Of a DNA stretch of 64,000 nucleotides, positions 55,505 through 64,000 are shown one piece after another. The number at the start of each line of letters is the position of its first letter. The stretch's first letter is position 1. The DNA is from Symbiodinium sp. CCMP2592 (lineage: Eukaryota > Sar > Dinophyceae > Suessiales > Symbiodiniaceae), in the NCBI GenBank assembly GCA_905221615.1, contig CAJNDT010003979.1, positions 446,501-510,500 on the forward strand, in the 5' to 3' direction. The translations under genes were made by a program, and so were the position numbers. The notes under the pieces are model-generated. The model searched no databases. It saw nothing but the letters and a program-made list of their open reading frames with translations, and was not told the DNA's origin.

Positions 55505-58185
55505 TTCAGGAGGCTTTTAGAGTTATAGGATTGGTAAAGAAGCCAATTTACGACAGCTTATATTCCGATCAGGTAGGGGTGATAGTTTAGGATTTCGGAA
55601 AGCAATAATTAACCTTGACAGCATGAACAACTTGACAGATTCATGGCGCTTGCAGACGTCAAGGTTTGGATATAACAAGGCTGCGATTGCAGGGTGAAGC
55701 AAAGTATATAGCAGCTAGCAACCACACGTCCGACATGTCAAAAACAGCCACATGCATCACAAATGGCTTGTGCACGACAGCATTTCTTTCTCTAGAGGCA
55801 CTGGCCTCGACCGATTGATTCATTGATTCGTCATCGACGGACGGAAAGCATCCTCAAACAACCGACCGTCAATTTGCAACCCGACACACGTGGAATTCAG
55901 GCAAGCAGCCGACCAAAGGCAAACACACGACGAAGCCAGCAAGCGAGTCCAGTTTACACACCCAAACAACGACTGTTTGAAGGCAAGCGAGCGACCGGTC
56001 AACGGATGCATGCAAGGACCAACCAGGCCCAGCCCAGAAGAAAGGAGCATGCAGGCGGCTACCCGGCTCAAGCTGAAGCCCCGAAGTTACATAGTGCAGC
56101 CACCAGCGTTCCCACGGGTTCTGTGAGGTGGGGAATACACGGGATGATTCAATCCTTCCAGAGGTGTTTAAAATAGGTTAGCATCCCATGACCCCCTTTT
56201 CATGTGTTTGAGGTGCTGTTTTCCGGTCCCCTTTTGTGGCCCCCATTTTCACTGCGACGACCACGAACCCCCCCGAAGAAAAGACTTGCCAAAACCTTGC
56301 CAAAACTTGAAGCACACGCAAATTAAATCGTTTAGAGCACGAATCAACCTCACAAACTTTGATAGTTTCAACTCCACTCCTTCGGCCCCAGAAACACACA
56401 CCGCAATCCAATTGAATTCTGACTGTACCCGGGAGGTGAAGGGAAACATCACCTCACATTCTGAATTTCATTTTGCAACTACACCCGGCCCGGCACACCT
56501 TGGTTTGAACCGAACTAAACTCCCATCAAATGCGCCTGCAACCCGTAAACCCGCGACTGATCCTAAACCCAGATCCATACACATCCCTTCGCGCGAGGCC
56601 CCGATTTCCCTCCTTCTCGGTGCTGGTCCCACCTCACTCCCGATCCGGCGACTCAACCCCGGACGCACAATCTCTGAACCCTAAACAAGACCGACAACTC
56701 ATGCATCATATGGGTCACAGTAGACCTTGACCCTGAAACGCCAACCCGGCTTTTCATAGGCCTGGCAGACGGAGACGGGCTTGTAAATAAACCCAAAACA
56801 AAACCCATAAACTCCACCCCGACATTAAAACATCGTCCAAACACCAAGCTGCACAAAAGCCGCTCTTAACCCTCGCCACACCAAGCCCAATCGGCCCAAT
56901 CATTGAGCCCGTCCCCAAACCTTCAACCGTATGACCGTATGAAACCATCCACCCGTTTTCTGCTTTGAAGCTCTGCCTCCTGAGCCCCCACCCATGCCCA
57001 TCCATTGTGCCAATCGCCTTCTCCTTGCATGACGGCCGCCTAAGCACCATGTCCTAAACGAAGTGCCGTGTGCCCCACTGCCCCTCCCGGATCCTTCAGA
57101 CCCAACTCTGGGGTTTGCGCTTTCCACGTTGGCTTTTTATGCCTTGGATTTTTTCTGTTTCTTTTCGGGTTAAGTTTTGTTGATCCTCACAAGGTCGGAG
57201 TTTGATGTTTGAATTCATGTGGTTGGCATTCGGTTATCTGAAAGTCCAGTTCTTCGGGGTAGGAGTGAGTAAAGAAATATTTAGCCCCTCCTGCTCACTG
57301 CCGAGGCCTCCTCCGCCCCTCCAAACTTTCCATTTTATCGGCGTCAGTTTCTGGTTCTGACAAGGTCGAGCGTCTAAAGGGGGGTGAGGGTCTGCATGGA
57401 GTGGTCATCCATTTGGTGTTCGGTTCCCAAATGGCCTGTGGAACTACGAGTAAGGGTTCTGGGCCGTCTTCGGCAGTCTAGCATTAGGATGTTTTAAGCC
57501 TAAGGGTTCGTGATGCCAACGACACCACGTTTGCTTTCCTCGCCCGTTTGATGGGTCTTGTGCCTTGTTCCCGCCCTTCCCTAAATATGATTTGTAAGCT
57601 TTGTTTAATTGCTTTTTTGCCTTGCCTTCGTTTCAGCTTCCATTGCGTCGGCCGAGGGTTTTGCATCAGGTTGTGGGTTGTGTTTTGGTGTTTCGGCATC
57701 GGGGTTGCGCTTACATGGTCCTGGGGGGTGCTTGTGGTTAGGCCCGAGTTGTTTAGTCGAGCTTTGGGCATCAGGGTTTGTGGATTGATGAGGGGAGGAG
57801 ACTCGGGCCGAGGGAAAATTTTGCTTTGTTGTGTGACTGCCTTTTCGGTATGCCCCAAGGTTTACTTTTTCTGCTTGGGAGATAAACAGGTTGCCAAGTT
57901 GGGGTTGTTTAATAGTTTGATGGGTTACATATAATTCAGGATTTAGGGTTAAACGTAAGTTTCAGGGGTCACGTTTAAAACACCGAGGATCAATGTCTAG
58001 TGTTCTGGCTTTTTTCAGGATTGAGGGTGTCGGAGTTGGGTGGGGTGTGACACCGTTGTGGAGTTGTGGGTTTCAGGAGTGTCTCGGAGTGAGTGCTTCG
58101 GGTGTCGTAAGGATTCGTGATTAGGCTTCATTGGGGTTTATAGTTTATAGGATGTACTTTCGAGAGACGGGTTCTAAGGTTAACC
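55505..58185. other. Element interior, left part: no gene recognised
   Basis: Frames are short or compositionally odd. 56520-57100 is rich in AACCC-type words. The longest plus frame (57548-57934) is Cys/Phe/Val-rich without a family signature. No DDE, HUH, integrase or RT motif seen. Confidence 0.5.
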
Positions 58186-58187
58186 CG

Positions 58188-58440
58188 CTTTCTAAGATAA
58201 TTAGCGGGCGGTAGCGGGTTGGTAACGCGGGTAACGGCTGGGTGCTAAGGCAAACAGGACTAGGACGTTGATTTCAGGTAACGGGGGTATAACGGGGGGT
58301 AACGCGGGGTAACGGGCGGGTAACGGGTACGTCGAGAGCTAAAACGACTAGGTCTTTTATTTGAGGTAACGGGCGGTAACGGGTTGGTAACGGGTCGTTG
58401 CTTGCTTATATCCAGCATCAAACCGAGAAACACCCGTTAC
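58188..58440. repeat. GGTAACGGG minisatellite in element
   Basis: Irregular repeats of GGTAACGGGCGGTAACGGGT with ACGCGGGTAACG variants. Confidence 0.85.
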
Positions 58441-58504
58441 CGATTTGCAAAACGTTGACACCCCACCACCTGCCAATACCCAAGCTGCACGCCCACGCCT
58501 GACC

Positions 58505-58740
58505 AGCCCCCCAAGCCCCGTGACAAAATGGCGCTTTTGAGCCCCGAGGCTCCGCAACAAAAGAGCGCTTTTGAGCCCCGAGGCTCCGTAACAAAATGGC
58601 GCTTTTGAGCCCCGAGGCTCCGTAACAAAATCGCGCTTTTGAGCCCCAAGGCTCCGTAACAAAATGGTGCTTTTGAGCCCCGAGGCTCCGTGACGAAATG
58701 GCGCTTTTGAGCCCCGAGGCTCCGTAACAAAATGGCGCTA
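58505..58740. repeat. 34-bp array with internal palindrome, in element
   Basis: GAGCCCCGAGGCTC recurs every 34 bp (58539, 58573, 58607 and on), joined by CGTAACAAAATGGCGCTTTT. Each unit can form a short GAGCC/GGCTC hairpin. About 6.7 units. Confidence 0.95.
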
Positions 58741-58825
58741 TTCGGTGTTTTTGCTCTTGGGGCGCCCAAAACCAACATCATGAGCATCAGTGGGTTCTTG
58801 AGGGGTCGGGAAGACAGCATTATGA

Positions 58826-59022
58826 TGCCACCCACACACCCACACACCCACACGCCCACACGCCCACACAGCCACACAGCCACACCCCCACAACAGCCAC
58901 GCAGCCACACCCCCACAACACCCACACCGCACCCACACCACACCCACACCACACCCACACCACACCCACACCACACCCACACCACACCCACACCACACCC
59001 ACACCACACCCACCACACCGGG
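58826..59022. repeat. (CACACCCACAC)n simple repeat in element
   Basis: CCACACCACACCCACACCAC-type repeat. It creates Val/Trp/Cys/Gly- and Thr/Pro/His-rich frames that are not genes. Confidence 0.97.
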
Positions 59023-59984
59023 TTTCAAGTGTTTTTCAGCGGGAACAATTTAATTCGGACTTCGACTGAACTTCTGCATCGTAGGTAAGCCGGTGACTCA
59101 GCAGCTGCCAGCGTGGGTGGAAACTGTAATAGTGAAGTATGCGGCACAAACCGACACCATCAATGTCCAAGTTCCGACTTTGAGACCCTTGCAAAACGAA
59201 CACCATCTTATCGAAGCTTAGTAGCTGGTTCATGGGTGTTTTGTGGGACTTTACCGCTCGTAGAATCGCGCAGCCGTTTGTGTAAACGCCAAGTAAACAG
59301 TAATCTTATATGTGCGCCTTTCCATTTCTTCTTCGAGTTTTTGGAAACAAAAATGAATCGAAACTAGGTCATATAAGTATTCATAACAGGCAAAATCAAA
59401 ATCGAATCTCGATATCCATCAGCCTTTCCAACTTGTTGTTTGTAGGCTCAAAACAACGGCCATTTGCTTCTTACTACAACACCGAATCGCCTTTTCTTTC
59501 ACAGATTCCCTTGCAGCATTGCGGAGGGCAGCTGAGGAGCAGCATAGAACATAAAGCAAGGGTTTCAACATGCTTTAAATTCCCGATGCCCGCAATCACT
59601 ACGGAGTCGAAGCGGTTTGATTGAAATAAACTCTTTCCGGGTGTCGTGGTGGCTATATTTTGGGATTGGAGTTGATTAAAAGAATATCCATAGGAATCCG
59701 AATGATTCAGATTATGACATTGAGGCTTAAAATACCTTCGGCTTGCAGCATGGTCGGCATTGAATTTGAAGAGTAGTTTTGAAGAGACTGCATTTTTGTT
59801 ATCAAGTACCTAGCCGGACCTTTGAAACACAGTCTGAACAGGACCATAGCAACACCTTTCTCAAAACCCATTTCGTTTAACAGCTGGCTGCTTGAATCAT
59901 TAGCAAGTCATCGCGTGGCCGCTGATCCGGATAAACAAACCCACTGTACATGCATTCGTTCTGTCTAGCCTGGAGCTCCGGCTC

Positions 59985-60315
59985 TCCGAATGTAGCCACA
60001 CCTGAAGTCCTTAAAGCTTTTTGCGTATCACACCAACACAGGTTGACAAGTCTTGAAAATGATCTTTCTTTGATTTTCCCATTACAAACTTACAAACGGC
60101 CCCTCCGGCACATTGCATGCCACATGCGGCAACCCACTGCAGACAGTGAGTGCCAGTTTTCCAAATGTAGCCACACTGAGGTCCCCAAAGCTTTTTGCTT
60201 ATTTCACCAGCACAGTTTGAAAAGTCTAGAAAACGATCTTTCCGTGGTTTTCCCGTTACAAACGGCCCCTCCGGCACATTGCATACCATTTGCGGCAACC
60301 CATTGCCGACAGCAT
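59985..60315. repeat. Two-copy tandem duplication of about 177 bp in element
   Basis: The block AATGTAGCCACAC to GCGGCAACCCA at about 59989-60138 recurs at about 60166-60303 with substitutions and small deletions (shared words CAAACGGCCCCTCCGGCACA and AAAGCTTTTTGC). Confidence 0.88.
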
Positions 60316-60984
60316 TTTCGATCTATAAGTCCCAGTCGACGTATGAACTTGTTGGTGTGTACCAGTTGACCGCTTCGATGATTGAGGAAACGTGCAAGCA
60401 TTCAGCGTAGAGAAGGTTGGGCAGTGCAAATGCTGCCGGAGCCGAAATGCCAGTTGCAGCATAAAAGAGTTCATACAATCAATATGATGATATGAATGGT
60501 TTGCCTGCAAGTTGCGAGAATCGGGCGTAGGATCAATGTGGAGCACGCACTTGTGCGTGCGGAGTCGCGGCCACGGGGACCAATCCTCGGGTAGCTATCG
60601 TTTGAACCCACGCATGGAGCTCCTGGAGATATGTCTTGCAGATACATGTCCACAAAAATCCACAGTCGAAGAAGCTCAAACATAGCAAGCACCAAAAAGA
60701 TTCAAAGGACCGACCGACACACTCAAGCACCCAGGGTGGCAACCACAGATGAGACCAAGCGAAACGACAACCAAGAGAGGGGCCGACCACTCAAGACACA
60801 CACACAATTAGCATATGGTGCGTGGGCGACAACCAAGCAGGAGACCAAACATTTGGGTGAGCAGATTTGGATATATTTGGAAGTTTGACCAAAACAAAAA
60901 CATGCACGGGACAAGGGCAAAATCCAGAAAATCCTGGGACACCAAGTTTGAAATGTGCGCAGTTTTGGAATTTCCCATAAACAT

Positions 60985-61105
60985 GACTAAGGCCCCTGCG
61001 GCGCCAAAGCAGCCAAACAAAGGCGATATAGCTAGCACAAATCAACAAAAGACCGAAAGTTATCATGATGTATATGCCCCTGCGGCGCCACAGCAGCCAA
61101 ACCAA
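60985..61105. repeat. Short direct duplication near the element's right end
   Basis: GCCCCTGCGGCGCC followed by AGCAGCCAAAC and TAGCTAGCA occurs at about 60990 and 61077, an interval of about 87 bp. Confidence 0.8.
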
Positions 61106-61269
61106 GGCAATAGCTAGCAAGATCTAGATATCTGCACAACAAAAGACCTAAAGAAAAGCGCTGGGTCTTTTCTTATGTGTGCATTTGACAATAAAAGCAA
61201 ATTTGCATGATAAAAGCAAAGTCTTTTAAAATAAGCGCCAGGGCCCACCAGGTTGCCTGTGTGCCAGGC

Positions 61270-61555
61270 TGTAGGCAGAATTCCAGCGCAATTCCAGCGC
61301 AATTCCAGCGCAATTCGGCGCAATTCGGCGCAATTCGGCGCATTCGGCGCAATTCGGCGCACTTCGGCGCAAACGGCGCAATTCGGCGCAATCGGCGCAA
61401 TTCGGCGCAATTCGGCGCAAACGGCGCAATTGGCGCAAACGGCGCAATTGGCGCAATTCGGCGCAATCGGTGCTTTCCAGCGCATTCCAACGCATTCGGC
61501 GCATTCCAGCGCAATCGGCGCATTCCAGCGCAATCGGCGCAATCCAGCGCATGGC
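61270..61555. repeat. 10-bp GCGCAATTCG-type array, copy 2
   Basis: As 36790-37075, with an additional 18-bp block. Confidence 0.95.
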
Positions 61556-61831
61556 CATCTGCGGCCACTGAGCCCGCACGCACTGTATATGTACATGTAT
61601 ATGTGTATGTATATGCATGTGCAATTGTGTATGTCCTTGTTTTCAGCTATGTTTTTGTGTTTGTATATGCACATGCCTATGTACAATATTTCCAAGCTGT
61701 TATCATCATTACAAACGTTAAACCCTTGTCCGGAACTTCACACGTCCAGAGCTTGAGCTGTCACGGAATGCAGTCGGGTAGACCTTGGGCGGACCGGACT
61801 GACGGCTATACGGCTATGCGGCTATACAAAC

Positions 61832-62239
61832 TTGAGTGACGGAAAGAGGGCCGAAGACCATTCGGCCGAAAACCATCCCGGCGACTCTTGCAGTTTTTGT
61901 ATATGGACCGACACGAAAACCAAAAAAAAGCACTCAAGAAAAATACCCCCCAAAAAATTGGTTACCCCTCACTATCTGGGTGCTACAGTCGACAGAGATC
62001 CAGTGTGGCCGAAGGATAATGATGCAGACACCGTGCCAAGCTCTGCAGTGGCTCGAGATAGACCCTCAGCACGCGAGGACCGGTCTTTTTCTCTAGGCAT
62101 GGTAGGTGTTCTGTGCCGTGCCTCAGCGGTTTCAGCAGTTGTCTCCTGCGAGGCCAAGCCGGACATCACCCAATCTGCCACTTCCCTGGAAGACGAGTAC
62201 GAAGCGGACTGGGCGAAGCATTTGCCTAAGTGGAGATGA
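61832..62239 (+). CDS. Conserved 135-aa ORF, copy 2
   Basis: Identical reading to 37354-37761. Confidence 0.3.
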   Translation: MSDGKRAEDHSAENHPGDSCSFCIWTDTKTKKKHSRKIPPKKLVTPHYLGATVDRDPVWPKDNDADTVPSSAVARDRPSAREDRSFSLGMVGVLCRASAVSAVVSCEAKPDITQSATSLEDEYEADWAKHLPKWR

Positions 62240-63017
62240 CGGGGAGCGGACGGCGTGGCTAATCGAATGCGCCTTTGTCAGGCTCGGGGATGAGACCGCC
62301 GCTGAGGCGAAGGGCACACAGCGGCATGCACAGTGCGGCACAGTGGCATGTTGTTGATGTCTCGGGTGTTCGTTGCTTCCGCTGGGGAAGGCTTTGATGT
62401 CCATGAGCGTGGCGGATGCCCCATCACAGGCGCGGCTTGGCGCCTCTTGCCTCTACATCACAGTCAACGTCACATGCCACCGCTGCAGCACAGTATTGCA
62501 CAATTGTTGTCCAATGGTTCAGGGCCCGAGTGACGATTGCCATCCAATGGCTCCCACGCTTGAGTGCCTTGGCCACAGAAGATGAAGGCACCAAACAGTT
62601 TCGCCAACTCTGTAGCCGCCATTTCTGGGGTTGGAGTTGCATCATGAACCGTGGACAGCGATGAGTGGACCAGCACTCCACTGCTGAAAGCGTGCTGCAA
62701 TCGTTGGAATCGCTGCTGTGTTGTGTGTCGGACAGGTACAGAGGGTTCCGCAGTTGACAGTTGTGGTTGCGCCGTAGTACAAGTGCAGACAAGTGCAGCT
62801 TTGGAATCAACGTTTTTTTGGAGAATCGGACGGCCCGACGCTGGGGGGTGAGGCTTCCCACCGCCAAAGCAGAGACAGCTGGCAAGCTCGTGCTGGAGAC
62901 GTGTGTGTTGGATAAGGAGGCAAGCGCCGTGAGTGGCGGGGCTACATCTTGAGTGGGGAGGCTTCAGCTTTGTTTTGGCCGTACGTGGCAGGTCAAGAAA
63001 CGGCTCGAATGTGAGAA

Positions 63018-63188
63018 ATGTCTGCCATGCGCCGAGCCGCTCGTAATGCGGTAAACGCAGCAGAACTTTCATCAGAACCTTAGAGCAACTAGGCTTGGTG
63101 ACTCTTCAGAGCTGAGGAACTTCGTGGAGATTTGTACATACCTTCCGATCGGTGACCTGCTATCACTTCGCGTTGCGTCCAGGAACAT
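63018..63188 (+). CDS. F-box motif exons, copy 2
   Basis: Same two exons and splice sites as 38540-38710 (LRNFVEICTYLPIGDLLSLR). Confidence 0.5.
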
Positions 63189-63562
63189 CATCCCAACTCA
63201 GGCCGGGAGGTCAGACATCACACTTGAGCACCATTCAGATGTTATTTCCCACCCTCGGTGTGGGGTTGATACTGTAGATGTTAAACTAAACTCTTCTCCT
63301 CGGGTCTACTCCTCGTTCATCCCTGGAGTGCCAGGGTGTCCCTGGAGTGTCCAACCCCACAGTGTCCCTGAGAGTGTCCCTGTAGTGCCCCACCCATCCC
63401 AATCCCATAGTGCCCCTAGAATGCCCAACCCCAAAGTGCCCCTGAAGTGCCCAACCCCAAAAAAATCCAAATCTGTAGGGCGGGCATGTTCGAAGTAAAA
63501 CCGTTTAAATTGATATGTCCTGGATTGTCCTGGTATACTAGCCTAAGGCTTATGTGGCTCAC

Positions 63563-63709
63563 ATGATGCTGCGGCTATCCTTGTTGGACCCATCGAAGAG
63601 CCCGGTGTCAAACGTGGGCTATATGCTGGCCTTGACGGACGACCAGAAGAGGATGCTGAAAGCATTCAAAAAAGAGTTCGAACATCGTCGAAAGAGACCC
63701 TCGACATGA
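63563..63709 (+). CDS. Small 48-aa ORF, copy 2
   Basis: Identical reading to 39085-39231. Confidence 0.4.
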   Translation: MMLRLSLLDPSKSPVSNVGYMLALTDDQKRMLKAFKKEFEHRRKRPST

Positions 63710-63722
63710 GCAGCTAAGTTTG

Positions 63723-63969
63723 TTTCAGAGATGCGCAGAGATTCTGTTTTGCTAACTGCCAAGGCCTCCTTGCTTTGGTGATGCTGAGCCGCTTTTTCTT
63801 CACTGACTCTCCGATGCAGCTCCTGCAGCTCCTGCTGAGCATCCTCCGGTGCTTGTCCCCACAAGGCTCTGAACATGAGGAAACGCGCGCAATGAGGGAG
63901 GCTGGTGCTCTGCATCTGCTGAAAATCCTTGGAAAAAGCCTCGACATCGATCCGGATACTGTCCTGAAG
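63723..63969 (-). CDS. Coiled-coil exon, copy 2
   Basis: Same minus-strand frame and acceptor as 39245-39491. Confidence 0.4.
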
Positions 63970-64000
63970 ATGCGGGACTTGGGCAATCCACACTAGTGGA

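Larger units (their letters stand above)
55379..61252. mobile_element. 5,874-bp insertion with terminal inverted repeats, TSD TT
   Basis: The element starts CCTGGTGGGCCC at 55379 and ends GGGCCCACCAGG at 61252, a perfect 12-bp inverted repeat. Related but rearranged blocks lie inside each end (GCAAATTTGCAT, AAGCGCCAGG, AAGTCTTTTC). Tandem copy 1 keeps the empty site: GTAGTATTGCCTGT at 36775-36788 has one TT, while the filled site has TT on both sides (55377-55378, 61253-61254). Inside I see tandem arrays and short frames but no transposase or reverse transcriptase motif, so it appears to be a large non-autonomous DNA element. The superfamily is unassigned; a 2-bp duplication is short, and TT is not the TA of Tc1/mariner. 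Confidence 0.9.
61253..64000 (+). repeat. Tandem duplication, copy 2 (right part)
   Basis: Continues copy 1 from 36781 to 39522 at a constant offset of about 24,478. It carries a 3-bp deletion just inside the insertion site (CCTGTGTGCC against CCTGTCATGTGCC), one extra block in the 10-bp array, and a few substitutions. It runs off the right edge. Confidence 0.95.

Noticed and set aside
58820-59028. Cys/Trp/Val/Gly-rich minus frames
   Set aside because: Artefact of the CACACCCACAC repeat.

Overview
This window looks like nuclear DNA from a dinoflagellate, most plausibly a Suessiales/Symbiodiniaceae-type genome. This is inferred from the sequence alone. Coding matter comes as many short exons. 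Where a conserved protein fixes the exon junctions (methionine synthase, positions 2149-3911), most introns begin with GC, one begins with GA, and all end in AG; that donor mix is a known dinoflagellate trait. Degenerate TTTAGGG-like (plant/alveolate-type telomere) tracts are scattered through introns and spacers. Simple repeats and satellites are abundant. There are no bacterial-style operons, and I saw no rRNA or tRNA gene.

Layout. 1-1916 is a direct copy of 22418-24315; both carry the 3' part of a double-stranded-RNA-binding-like gene (complete at 21662-22681) and a small MITE. 2031-3911 holds exons of cobalamin-dependent methionine synthase (cap plus B12-binding region only). 7431-8090 holds a Tudor-like domain gene. 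9378-10980 is simple repeat and an AT-rich island. 12681-16420 is a protein kinase spread over at least eight exons, with minisatellites and a perfect 121-bp palindrome in its introns. 16800-17975 is a 119-bp satellite. 26757-28681 holds an unrecognised multi-exon gene followed 25 bp later by a second gene of the dsRNA-binding-like family.

From 30080 to the right edge the window is a head-to-tail tandem duplication with a unit of about 18.7 kb. Copy 1 starts at 30080 and copy 2 at 48826. The shared part carries an NLS-rich exon, a minus-strand 309-aa ORF (intact in copy 2, frameshifted in copy 1), a 9-bp TAAACCCGA array, a 77-bp satellite, a 10-bp GCGCAATTCG array, an F-box exon, a 48-aa ORF and a minus-strand coiled-coil exon. 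Copy 2 is interrupted by a 5,874-bp element (55379-61252) with terminal inverted repeats. Copy 1 preserves the empty site, which shows a 2-bp TT duplication. A different 1.7-kb element with about 400-bp inverted repeats and a 5-bp TCAGG duplication sits at 39639-41335. A tandem array of a 399/400-bp unit (44525-46485) repeatedly duplicates the end of a coding exon.

The genes do not form one pathway. The main interest is genome structure: non-canonical introns, well-dated insertions in duplicated DNA, and a small pair of related dsRNA-binding-like genes. All eukaryotic gene models here are reconstructed by eye and are partial.
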